Part shown: piece by piece, positions 40,533 through 48,815 of the stretch
How positions within the stretch are numbered: position 1 is the first letter of the stretch
How the letters are laid out: each line of letters opens with the position of its first letter
NCBI GenBank assembly: GCA_011391595.1
Contig: JAABQG010000012.1
Location: 1 to 64,000, forward strand
Direction: 5' to 3'
Length of the DNA: 64,000 bases
Source of the DNA: Hydrogenophaga sp.
Lineage (GTDB): Bacteria; Pseudomonadota; Gammaproteobacteria; Burkholderiales; Burkholderiaceae_C
Translations under genes and position numbers: made by a program
The notes under the pieces: generated by a model
The model's input: only the letters and a program-made list of their open reading frames with translations
Told to the model about the DNA's origin: nothing
The model's database searches: none

Positions 40533-40665
40533 GGCGGGACTCCTTGTTGAGGTTGAACGGCTTGCCGTTGAGGCGCAGCAGGGAACTGGTTCGGTCAGGT
40601 GATGTCGGCCCGGACGACGCTCGTCAAAACCCTGCCGTGGCGCGCCCGGCAGGAAATTCTATCGT

Positions 40666-41754
40666 CTAAAGCAGCGGGGAGTAAGTCGTGCGCAGGCAAT
40701 GGCCGGCAGCAACCAGCGCGGCGACGATTCCATCGAGATGGGACTGGTCCACCTCCGGCCAGTCGGCACCGGGCTGCTGCAGATGCCCAGTGGCACGCAG
40801 GCCCAGCAGCGCTTCGCGCAGGAACTCGACCTGGAACGCGCCAACGCGTGGCCGCTGGAGCGCCGCGAGGCGCGCGCCGTAGTGCCCGATTTCGTAGCCG
40901 CCCTTGTAGGGGTGGTTCAGGGAGATGGCGGCGGCTTGGGCGTCGGCACCCAGTTCGAACCCCTGAGCCCAAGCCTTGGCAATGCGACGCATTTCCGCAG
41001 CGCCCAGCGACAGTGGCTCCGACACGAACTCCCCCTGCGCATCGCCTTTGTTGCCGAAATTGACCAGCGCGGGCAGGCGGTCGGCCACGGGACGTTCCAC
41101 CACGAGGGCGCCGTCGGTGCGCATCTTCGTGTTCATGGTGTCGTGAAGGCCCACCACGACCAGTGCGGCATCCCTCGGGCGCGTAGCGAGTACCGTCTCG
41201 ACGACATGGTTGCATGCGCTTCGATACGCATCGTGACCCAATCGGCGCGCCGCGGCCAAGGCGCCGGCCAGCGCCGCCCACTCGGCTTCGCTCGCCGGTT
41301 GGCGCAGCACGGTTTCACCCGAGAAGGTGAGCGGGCGGATGGCATCCACGCCGGCGAAGCCGACGCTTTCACCGCCGCGTTGGCGTTGGAGCCTGTCGAA
41401 AAATGCGCGCAGGCCGGCCATCGCGTCGGCCGGCGGTGCGCGATTGGGATCAAGCACCACGCGCGCATGCGGACATTCGATAAAGACGACGCCGGGGTCA
41501 GCGGCCGCCCAGGCACGGCCCAGGGGGCTGGTGATCACGTCCGAGTAGTCGTATTGCTTGCGGCGCGTCAAGGCGGGATCGACAAACGGTTGCAGCTCCG
41601 CCGGAAAACGCGCCCCTGCATGGGGGCCGAGCACAATGGTGTCGATGCGCGTTGCCACTGCACTGAACGCATCGGTGCCCTTGTCCTGCCAGAACACGAG
41701 TTCATCGAAGTCATACGATTGCCCAGCTGGGATCCAGTCGATCGTCGTGTCCAT
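40666..41754 (-). CDS. N-formylglutamate amidohydrolase family protein
   Basis: A 362-residue protein of the FGase family (HutG/COG3741). It starts MDTTIDWIPAGQSYDFDELV, with IVLGPHAGARFPAELQPFVD, HDTMNTKMR and SLNHPYKGGYEIGHYG holding the expected His and Glu metal and active-site residues. The family removes the formyl group from N-formylglutamate in histidine degradation, but no hut genes are nearby, so the substrate may differ. The ATG at 41754 has a GGAAGAGAATTGGAA ribosome region; the longer frame to 41805 is not needed. Confidence 0.75.
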   Translation of the reverse strand: MDTTIDWIPAGQSYDFDELVFWQDKGTDAFSAVATRIDTIVLGPHAGARFPAELQPFVDPALTRRKQYDYSDVITSPLGRAWAAADPGVVFIECPHARVVLDPNRAPPADAMAGLRAFFDRLQRQRGGESVGFAGVDAIRPLTFSGETVLRQPASEAEWAALAGALAAARRLGHDAYRSACNHVVETVLATRPRDAALVVVGLHDTMNTKMRTDGALVVERPVADRLPALVNFGNKGDAQGEFVSEPLSLGAAEMRRIAKAWAQGFELGADAQAAAISLNHPYKGGYEIGHYGARLAALQRPRVGAFQVEFLREALLGLRATGHLQQPGADWPEVDQSHLDGIVAALVAAGHCLRTTYSPLL

Positions 41755-42108
41755 TTCCAATTCTCTTCCTGTTTCAAATTTCCAACTGGCAGACCAGACG
41801 CTCATTCCGCACCAGCTGATGATCGAAGTACTGTCGCGGGACGGTAGCGGATTGTCAATGCGACAGGCGTCAAAAGGCTCAACTCTTCCCGGCCCGCCGT
41901 GGCGGCTGCCCTGCTTTGCCTGTGGCAGGTCAATGCCTCGCCTTTGTGCGCTGCCGCTGGTTTGCGGCGCTTGGGCAGGATTTTTTGCCAGATGGGTGCT
42001 TTTCCAATAGGATGAACTGGACGCTGCCGATGGTTGCGATCATGGCGAGAAGAACAAGGTAGCGAGGCCTGAAACCGGGTCTCTTCAAGAATTTTTCAGG
42101 AGCCTGGT
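41755..42108. other. Spacer upstream of dcuC
   Basis: About 350 nt with no convincing gene. AGGCGTCAAAAGG near 41867 recalls the dispersed repeat core but lacks the GCTAT half. CAGGAG lies 8 nt before the dcuC GTG. No FNR box was seen. Confidence 0.4.
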
Positions 42109-43488
42109 GTGGAACTCATCTTTGTCGGACTGGTACTGGTCGCCGTGGTGTACGGGATCATCAAGGACTTCAATCCGCAGGCCGTCCTGGCCTTGGCCGG
42201 CATGGCCATCTTCGCGATGGCGTACTTTGCGGGAATCCATCCGATCCTGGAAGCGAAGAAAAGCACGGGCTTTGCCCTGTTCGACCTGTTCGAGGTGTTC
42301 AAGGGCATCTTCTCGTCCCGGGCGGCCGGACTGGGTCTCACCATCATGCTGGTGGCCGGCTTTGCCACCTATATGTCGCACATCGGCGCGTCGCAGGCGC
42401 TGGTTCGGGTGGCGGTCAAGCCTATCGCGGGTATCCAGTCGAGCTACCTGATGCTCTCGGTCTGCTACCTGGTGGCCGTTTTTGTGTCGTTGTTCGTCAC
42501 TTCGGCCACCGGCTTGGGCCTGTTGCTGATGGTGACCATGTACCCCATCATGCGCAATCTCGGCATCAGCCCGGCTTCGGCCTGCGGCGTGATCGCCACC
42601 TCCCAGTCGTTCGAGATCGGCCCGACCCAGACCAACGCGATCTTCTCGGCGGGCCAGTCCGGGCTGGATCCGACCAGCTATTTCGTCGACCACCAGATCT
42701 GGCTGGTGGCGCCGATGCTGCTGGTGACCATGGTGCTGCACTTCTTCTGGCAGCGTTTCTGTGATCGCCGGGATGGCTGGGATCCGGCGCAGCATCGCGG
42801 CGAATCGGCGGAACTCGACGAGAAGAGAGCCGGCGAGGTCGAGGCGCCCACGTGGTACGCCCTGCTGCCGATCATCCCGTTCGTGCTGATGATGACTTTC
42901 TCCAAGCTGCTGGTCAGCAATATCAAGATGAGTGTGGAGGTGGCGATGTTGCTGTCGGTATTTGCGGGCATGGCGTGCGAGCTGCTGCGCTCGCGCGATG
43001 TGCGCACCTCGCTGGCCGGTTTTTCCAGCTTCCTTGATGGCATGGGCAAGGTGTTCGGCCCGGTGGTGGCACTCATCGTCTGCGCCGAGTTCTTTGCCGA
43101 CTCCTTGAAGGCCATCGGCGCGATCGACACCTTGCTGCATTCGGCCGCCAATGCGGGCATTGGCAGCGGCCTGATGACACTGGTAATGGTGGGGCTGATT
43201 GTGGTGGCATCCGTCATCATGGGCTCCGGCAATGCGGCTTTCCTGAGCTTCTCGACGCTGGCCCCGGCGGTCGCGGCAAAGTTCGGCGTCCCGGCGGTCA
43301 CCATGCTGCTGCCGATGCAACTCGCCTCCAGCATTGGCCGAACCGTGTCGCCCATTGCAGCCGTGATCATTGCCTGCTCCGGCATCGCGAAGATATCGCC
43401 CTTCGTGCTGGTCAAGCGCACCAGCGTGCCCATGGCCGGGGCGCTGATCACGGCCCTGCTGCTCAACTACCTGTTGTTCATGAAATGA
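42109..43488 (+). CDS. dcuC: Anaerobic C4-dicarboxylate transporter DcuC
   Basis: A 459-residue membrane protein with about 12 helices, close in length to E. coli DcuC (461). Landmarks: MLVAGFATYMSHIGASQALV, FVTSATGLGLLLMVTMYPIM, GVIATSQSFEIGPTQTNAIF and IMGSGNAAFLSFSTLAP. DcuC exports succinate and can exchange fumarate during anaerobic growth. It starts at GTG 42109 with CAGGAG 8 nt upstream. It is not adjacent to frd but fits the same physiology. Confidence 0.88.
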   Translation: MELIFVGLVLVAVVYGIIKDFNPQAVLALAGMAIFAMAYFAGIHPILEAKKSTGFALFDLFEVFKGIFSSRAAGLGLTIMLVAGFATYMSHIGASQALVRVAVKPIAGIQSSYLMLSVCYLVAVFVSLFVTSATGLGLLLMVTMYPIMRNLGISPASACGVIATSQSFEIGPTQTNAIFSAGQSGLDPTSYFVDHQIWLVAPMLLVTMVLHFFWQRFCDRRDGWDPAQHRGESAELDEKRAGEVEAPTWYALLPIIPFVLMMTFSKLLVSNIKMSVEVAMLLSVFAGMACELLRSRDVRTSLAGFSSFLDGMGKVFGPVVALIVCAEFFADSLKAIGAIDTLLHSAANAGIGSGLMTLVMVGLIVVASVIMGSGNAAFLSFSTLAPAVAAKFGVPAVTMLLPMQLASSIGRTVSPIAAVIIACSGIAKISPFVLVKRTSVPMAGALITALLLNYLLFMK

Positions 43489-43512
43489 AGCGTGCTTGCG
43501 CGATCCACGAAT

Positions 43513-45309
43513 TCAGGGAATCCGGTCTTCCCAGTCATCCCATTCCACCGGGTGCGTCTTGAGGTAACTGCTGACGGCCGAGCCCACGGTCGGGAAAAAG
43601 GTCTCTTCGCCCAGCCGTGAAAAAAGACCAAACCGCTTCAACTTGTCCTTGACCGGGTCCTTCATCGCGGCAAAGCATAGCTCGATGCCGGCGGTCTGCA
43701 ATTGCTCGTCCAGTTCGGCCAGCATGTCGGCGGAGGTGACGTCCACACTGGTGACCGGCTCCGCGGCGACCACGACCCAGCGTGCCGGGGTCGGCGATGT
43801 CGCAATTGCTTCCTGCACGCGGTCGTGGAACCACTCGGCATTGGCAAAGAAAAGGGGCGCATCCCAGCGGAACAGCACCAGGCCGGGGATCCGGCGCGCA
43901 TCGGGATAGCGGCTGATGTCGTGGTAGCCCTTCACGCCGTCGGCGCGGCCCAGCACCGCGGAGTAGGGGCGCCAGCCATCCCACAGGAATTCAATGACGG
44001 CCATGACGATGGCCAGGCCGATGCCGGGAATTGCGCCCAGCACAGCCACGCCAGCAGTGCAGGCAACCGACAGCCAGAACTCCCAGCGCTGGATGCGATA
44101 GATGCGGCGCAGGTCGGTGACCTCGATCAGGCCGATCGCCGAAGCGATCACCACCGCCGCGAGGGCGCTGGTCGGCAGGTTCTGCAGCAGGTCCGGCGCT
44201 GCCACCAGCAACAAGGCCACGGCCAGTGCCCCCACCACGCCGGTCAGCTGCGTTCTGGCGCCGGCGGCCTCAGCCACCGGCGTGCGCGAGGAACTGCTGC
44301 TGATGGGAAAGCCCTGAAACAGCCCGGCGGCCAGATTGGCAACGCCAAGCCCCACCATCTCCTGGTTCGGGTCGACCCAGGTCCGGGTCCTGGCCGCATA
44401 GACTCGCGACAACACGCTGGTGTCGGCGAACGAAACCAGCGCGACGGCACAACCGCCGATCAGCACCGGGACGATATCCGCGCTGGTGATCCAGGGGAAG
44501 GCGAACGCCGGCAGACCTTGCGGCAGCGAACCCAGCACCGGCACCCCGGCGTTTGCGCCAAGGTCCAGCACCCCCACGACAATGGTGGCACCCACCACGG
44601 CGAGCAGGATGCCCGGCACGCGCGGGCGGCGCTTGAGCAGCAGGATCGCGGCCAGGGTGCCGGCGCCAACGCTGAACGTGATCCAGTGGGTCTTACCGTC
44701 CAGCATCGCATTGGGGATCGCCACCAGGTCTTGAAGCAAGCCCTCGCTTTCGATCGAGAAACCGAACAGCTTGGGCAACTGGCTGACCAGCACCGTGAGC
44801 GCAATGCCGTTCATGTAACCGTAGCGGATCGGCTTGGACAGCAGCTCGGTGATGAAGCCCAGGCGCGCCAGGCCGGCCCCGATGCACAGGAGCCCGGACA
44901 CGACGGCCATCGCGGCGGCGAGGGCGATGGCGCGCCTCGGGTCGCCGCCCGACAGCGGAAGGATGACGGCAAGAATGACGGCCGCCAGTGACGAGTCGGG
45001 CCCCAGCACCAGGATGCGGCTGGGGCCGAACAGTGCATAGGCTAGCAACGGAACGATGGTCGCATACAGGCCATAGATGCCGGGTACGCCGGATGCCACC
45101 GCATAGGCGATCCCGACGGGTACCAGCATGGTCGTCAACACCAGGCCAGCCACGATGTCATGACGCAACCAGGCCAGCTCGTAATCGCGCAGGGTCTGCA
45201 AACCCGGCAACCACCGCTGCCAGCCCCGCAGCAGTGCGGACTGGCTCGGGAGCGGTGTTCGCTCCGGTTCTGCGGACGGTTGTTGCACGCGAGGGTCGAT
45301 CTTCGGCAA
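43513..45309 (-). CDS. SulP-family anion transporter with STAS domain (first copy)
   Basis: A 598-residue SLC26/SulP protein. It has a membrane domain of about 12-14 helices, the family loop in GLYATIVPLLAYALFGPSRI, and the SulP signature ISSSSSRTPVAEAAGARTQL. A C-terminal STAS domain (about 460-580) contains EPVTSVDVTSADMLAELDEQ. Members carry sulfate, bicarbonate or C4-dicarboxylates; the substrate here is unknown. It is the last gene of an apparent operon that begins at 48511 with an FNR box. A paralogue lies at 48816-50576. Confidence 0.85.
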   Translation of the reverse strand: MPKIDPRVQQPSAEPERTPLPSQSALLRGWQRWLPGLQTLRDYELAWLRHDIVAGLVLTTMLVPVGIAYAVASGVPGIYGLYATIVPLLAYALFGPSRILVLGPDSSLAAVILAVILPLSGGDPRRAIALAAAMAVVSGLLCIGAGLARLGFITELLSKPIRYGYMNGIALTVLVSQLPKLFGFSIESEGLLQDLVAIPNAMLDGKTHWITFSVGAGTLAAILLLKRRPRVPGILLAVVGATIVVGVLDLGANAGVPVLGSLPQGLPAFAFPWITSADIVPVLIGGCAVALVSFADTSVLSRVYAARTRTWVDPNQEMVGLGVANLAAGLFQGFPISSSSSRTPVAEAAGARTQLTGVVGALAVALLLVAAPDLLQNLPTSALAAVVIASAIGLIEVTDLRRIYRIQRWEFWLSVACTAGVAVLGAIPGIGLAIVMAVIEFLWDGWRPYSAVLGRADGVKGYHDISRYPDARRIPGLVLFRWDAPLFFANAEWFHDRVQEAIATSPTPARWVVVAAEPVTSVDVTSADMLAELDEQLQTAGIELCFAAMKDPVKDKLKRFGLFSRLGEETFFPTVGSAVSSYLKTHPVEWDDWEDRIP

Positions 45310-45348
45310 GCAGGGGTTCTGCCGTTTCCTGTCGGCGTTGGCGGTCGC

Positions 45349-46275
45349 TTAGCCGCCGGACTTGAGCCTTGCGGTATAGAACTCGAGTGCGGTCCTGGTT
45401 TTCGCCGACTGGTCAGCGACGAGTGCGATGCCGTTTCGAGTCACGTAGTCCTTGAAATCGAATGCGACCTTGTAGGTCTCCTTCGGCAGGCACTTGGTGG
45501 AGACTTCAATGACCATTGATCCATCAGGATAGATCCACACTTCCAGGACGATGGGGCGGTCGAAGTCCTTCGCCTTTGGCTGGTGCTTGGCCTTGAGAAG
45601 GAAGGTGGGGCCCAGGAGGACCAGTTTGTCCATCGTGAGGCTCGCTGGCGCGTGCGCGTCATAGAAGGAGCGCTGCTCTTTGGAAAACAGCTTGCGCAGC
45701 GGCATCTTGCCGGCGCTCACGTCGAGCACCTCCTGGCCGCTGCAGGAGCCCTTGAACGACGCCGAGCAGACGAACCCGCCCGGCATCGCATCCACCTCAA
45801 TCTTGAAGGCCGCGGAGCGGCGAAGGTCCGGATCGATGGTGGAGGGGTCGACCGGGCGAAGCTTGATGACCGTATCGCCGTCACCGCCCTGGATGCGCCG
45901 TGCCCGAACCACGACACCGGCCTTGTTCAAGGCCAGGTCGGGCGTATCGAAGAAGAAGGCCTGCCGTGGCTGCGCCTCGACCGGATCGAATCCGAGGCTT
46001 TTCACCGTCGCGCTGCCGGCGCCAACTGGCACCGACAACTTCAGTTCAACGCTGGTCGCGCCCTTCACGAGCTTGAACATCGTGTCCAGTTGCTCGCGAG
46101 ACAGGGGTTTGGCCAGTGCGGGCAGGGCCGCTTTCGGCGCCTTCCGGGGGGCGGCGGCTTTGCGCGGGGCTGCTACGGCCTTCGCTGCAGTCGCTGGCTT
46201 CGCGCGCTTGGTCGCAGGTGCGGGTGCGGGTGCGAGTGCGAGTGCTGTGACCTTGGTGTCTGCTTCGGTAGCCAT
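45349..46275 (-). CDS. CYTH-domain protein (inorganic triphosphatase-like)
   Basis: A 308-residue protein with a Lys/Ala-rich N-terminal tail (about residues 1-60) and a CYTH/triphosphate-tunnel domain. The domain motif appears as TSVELKLSVP, so the first Glu of EXEXK is Ser here. It continues FFDTPDLALNKAGVVVRARR, GDTVIKLRPVDP and LEVWIYPDGSMVIEVSTKC. Related enzymes cleave tripolyphosphate or act as adenylate cyclases. The second ATG (46275) is chosen because AGGAG lies 6 nt upstream; the first ATG is too close. It sits downstream of ppx, fitting polyphosphate turnover. Confidence 0.75.
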   Translation of the reverse strand: MATEADTKVTALALAPAPAPATKRAKPATAAKAVAAPRKAAAPRKAPKAALPALAKPLSREQLDTMFKLVKGATSVELKLSVPVGAGSATVKSLGFDPVEAQPRQAFFFDTPDLALNKAGVVVRARRIQGGDGDTVIKLRPVDPSTIDPDLRRSAAFKIEVDAMPGGFVCSASFKGSCSGQEVLDVSAGKMPLRKLFSKEQRSFYDAHAPASLTMDKLVLLGPTFLLKAKHQPKAKDFDRPIVLEVWIYPDGSMVIEVSTKCLPKETYKVAFDFKDYVTRNGIALVADQSAKTRTALEFYTARLKSGG

Positions 46276-46345
46276 GTTCATCTCCTTTGGTTTCAAACAA
46301 TAGGCCAGGTTCAACTTTGCCGGTTCACGAAGGATGGGCCGGTCT

Positions 46346-47275
46346 TCAGGTTCCGAAGCGCTCGGCCAGCACCCCATGGCGCAGGCCGCGATCGCTCACG
46401 GTGAGCGTCTGCCTGCCGAGCTTCTCCATCACCGTCCTGACAATGCAGGCGCCGGCCAGGATGACTTCTTCGCGCTTGGGCTGCAGGCCGACGATGGTGC
46501 GCCGCGCGGCGGCGTCCTGAGACCGGTAAAGCTCGATCTGGCGGTCGATCTCTGCGCGGTCGAGCACCGTGCCCTGGACGATCGCGGGATCGTACTTCAC
46601 CAGTCGGTGCCTGACGGCCGTCATGTTGGTCACCACGCCGCCCATGGCTACCAGCTGATCCGGCACCGGGCGGCCGTCGATGCGTGACAGGTCCGCCGCG
46701 ATCGCCTGCAGCGCCTCGCGCAGCACCCCGGTGGACACGACCTGGTCGAGCTTGAAGCGCTCGGTGTACTTCACCGCACCGACCTCGACACTAAAGCGTT
46801 CATCCACGCGGGAATCCTGGCCGAAGGTGAACTGTGAACTGCCGCCGCCGGTATCGAACACGACCAGCGAACCGGCGAAGGCGCCCAGTCCGGAACGGGC
46901 CCCCAGATAGGCCAGGCGGCCCTCGTCTTCACCGGAGATCACTTCGATCTGCACCCCGGTGCGCGCGGCAATGGCAGCAACGGCGTCCGCGCCGTTGGAG
47001 GCGATTCGCAGGCCGGCCGTTCCGACGGCGGCAATGGCCACCACGCCGTGCTGCCTGGCTTCATCGACCATACCCTGGATCGCAGTCACCACGCGCTCGA
47101 TTGCGGCAGCAATGATCACACGGTCCTGGCCAAAGCCTTCGCCCATGCGGGTGACTTCCGCGCGGTCCACAACGGTGCGCCACGCGCCGCCAGGTTGACG
47201 CTCTCCGATGTGGAACTTGATCGAATTGGTGCCGGCGTCGATAACGGCAAAGCAGTGAGGCTTGTTTTCATTCAC
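46346..47275 (-). CDS. ppx: Exopolyphosphatase (single-domain Ppx/GppA)
   Basis: A 309-residue Ppx/GppA ATPase-fold protein. The phosphate-binding loops are FAVIDAGTNSIKFHIGE and VVFDTGGGSSQFTFG, with SGEDEGRLAYLGAR between them. It lacks the C-terminal HD domain of the ~500-residue enzymes, as in the short actinobacterial PPX. It removes phosphate from polyphosphate chains or pppGpp. It follows the membrane protein gene by 15 nt and precedes the CYTH gene by 70 nt, in the FNR-headed operon. Confidence 0.88.
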   Translation of the reverse strand: MNENKPHCFAVIDAGTNSIKFHIGERQPGGAWRTVVDRAEVTRMGEGFGQDRVIIAAAIERVVTAIQGMVDEARQHGVVAIAAVGTAGLRIASNGADAVAAIAARTGVQIEVISGEDEGRLAYLGARSGLGAFAGSLVVFDTGGGSSQFTFGQDSRVDERFSVEVGAVKYTERFKLDQVVSTGVLREALQAIAADLSRIDGRPVPDQLVAMGGVVTNMTAVRHRLVKYDPAIVQGTVLDRAEIDRQIELYRSQDAAARRTIVGLQPKREEVILAGACIVRTVMEKLGRQTLTVSDRGLRHGVLAERFGT

Positions 47276-47290
47276 GATTGATTACTCCGG

Positions 47291-48511
47291 TCAGAACAAT
47301 ATACCCATCAGCTTTTTCAGCAAGTCTTCCAGCGACATCATGGTCAGTGCCAGCGGCACGATGGGCGCGAGGGTGGCCCCGACGAGCCGCAGCAGCGCCT
47401 CGCGCGTGACCGGCACGATGCGCATGTCCTGCACCACGCCGTAGCTGTTGCCCAGGTCGGCGAGGGACTGGATGTCGGCACTGCCCATCAGTGTCTCGTT
47501 GGGAGGCGCGCCGCCACGCAGCCACTTGGCGTCGAATTCGCGCACGTAGCGTTCGGCCAGCGTGCCGTATTCTCGCAAGCCGACTCGTTTCGCCTGCGAA
47601 AGCTGGGGCGTAAAGACCAGCAGGGGACCCAGGATCAGGCACAACATGAAGATCACCATGATCGCGATCTCGGCCTTGTACTGCGGCAGTGTCGCCCCGG
47701 TAAAGAAGATGCGGTTGGCCAGGTTGCCGGCGAGGATGGCGCCGTGGGCCACGGCCAGCACGGCAAAGGCATAGACCTGGCCGGCAACAAAGCTCAGGCC
47801 ACCGAGTCGATCGGGATGCGTGGGAACCAGGCTCAACTCGATGCGCGAGACCTGCCAGAGGAAACGTCCCCAGATGAACAGCCGGAAGTACCAGCGCACC
47901 AACAGGAATTGAAAGATCGGCAGGCTTACATAGCAATACCACAGGCCGGCGACGGTGAGCGTCGAGCCCCCCGCCGATGGCGTCGCGTACCAGGTTGCCG
48001 TATCGAGCGCGAGAAAGTGGCGCCAGACAACTCCGATCCCGACGCCATACACGAAAACGATCAGCAACACCTCGGTGAGCACCGAGTTGCGCAGGCGGAA
48101 CGCCGAGGCGATGGCCGCGTTGAAGCGCGCCATGGCGTTGTCGGGGATCAGGTTGCGTTCGACGAACTGCTTCAACAGGGGGCGCATGCGCTGGTGCACC
48201 ACCAGTTCGGCCAGGATCAGCAGGGGCAGGGTCACCAGGAAGCGGATGTGAACTTCCAAATCCTTCAGGAATGGCACGGCGGCACTGCCGCCCCACAGCT
48301 CGCCTTCCAGTGCTGCGAGCAGCGCCAGCGGCAGCCAGGCCAGCAACGTGATGACCATGATGCGCTGGCGCACCATCATCAGCGCGTCGTCCGCGAGGTG
48401 GGCGCGCCGCAGCAGCTGGAACAGCGGCCCGCCAAGCACAAGCGAGAACTCAGGCGGGTTGCGCAACAGATCCCATTTTTCTGCGGGTTCAGGGCTCAAC
48501 TTCGGTTTCAT
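47291..48511 (-). CDS. Polytopic membrane protein of unknown function
   Basis: A 406-residue protein not recognised. It has about six to eight hydrophobic segments (for example VITLLAWLPLALLAALEG, LTEVLLIVFVYGVGIGVVW and AIMVIFMLCLILGPLLVF). A polar loop, SLVPTHPDRLGGLSFVAGQ, resembles loops in uncharacterised membrane proteins. The start MKPKLSPEPAEKWDLLRNPP is used; upstream frame is not conserved-looking. It is the first gene of the operon with ppx, CYTH and SulP, 106 nt after a perfect FNR box. It could be a transporter or sensor for phosphate or polyphosphate status; this is inferred. Confidence 0.7.
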   Translation of the reverse strand: MKPKLSPEPAEKWDLLRNPPEFSLVLGGPLFQLLRRAHLADDALMMVRQRIMVITLLAWLPLALLAALEGELWGGSAAVPFLKDLEVHIRFLVTLPLLILAELVVHQRMRPLLKQFVERNLIPDNAMARFNAAIASAFRLRNSVLTEVLLIVFVYGVGIGVVWRHFLALDTATWYATPSAGGSTLTVAGLWYCYVSLPIFQFLLVRWYFRLFIWGRFLWQVSRIELSLVPTHPDRLGGLSFVAGQVYAFAVLAVAHGAILAGNLANRIFFTGATLPQYKAEIAIMVIFMLCLILGPLLVFTPQLSQAKRVGLREYGTLAERYVREFDAKWLRGGAPPNETLMGSADIQSLADLGNSYGVVQDMRIVPVTREALLRLVGATLAPIVPLALTMMSLEDLLKKLMGILF

Positions 48512-48815
48512 TCGTGACCTTGATGTACGAGGGATCGCGTTCGGGGTAAAAGGCAATGAAGACAGCGTCGATGACCCATGGCGCTTTACAGTCTAGGCCG
48601 ACCCTCACGGTCGTGTTTGATCCAAATCAATTCGACGACGTGCGAAGGGACCCATTGCGCCCGTCGAGCGCGGGTGCGCCTTGCTTGTCACCGGGGGACG
48701 TCGCTGCGGGGCACCACCTTGATCAGTTCGCCCGGACCGTCTTCGCTGGCCAATGACAACCGTGATCCGGCACGCGCGAGGCGCTGTGCTGCAGCCACTG
48801 CGCCGCCAGTAGGAC
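48512..48815. other. Promoter region of the ppx operon
   Basis: Holds a perfect FNR box (listed separately) and a TAGACT -10 element. The rest has no credible gene. A minus-strand frame through 48690-48800 reads RLARAGSRLSLASEDGPGEL, too short to assign. Confidence 0.45.
48590..48630 (-). promoter_or_regulatory. FNR-dependent promoter of the membrane protein-ppx-CYTH-SulP operon
   Basis: A perfect FNR palindrome, TTGAT-CCAA-ATCAA (48617-48630), is centred at 48623.5. On the minus strand a TAGACT -10 element lies at 48595-48590. This spacing places the box near -41.5 from a start around 48582, the class II FNR position, leaving a leader of about 70 nt before the ATG at 48511. Confidence 0.7.

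Noticed and set aside
41862-41895. A possible further copy of the ~50-bp repeat (AGGCGTCAAAAGG)
   Set aside because: The first half resembles the core, but GCTAT is missing at the fixed 15-nt distance.
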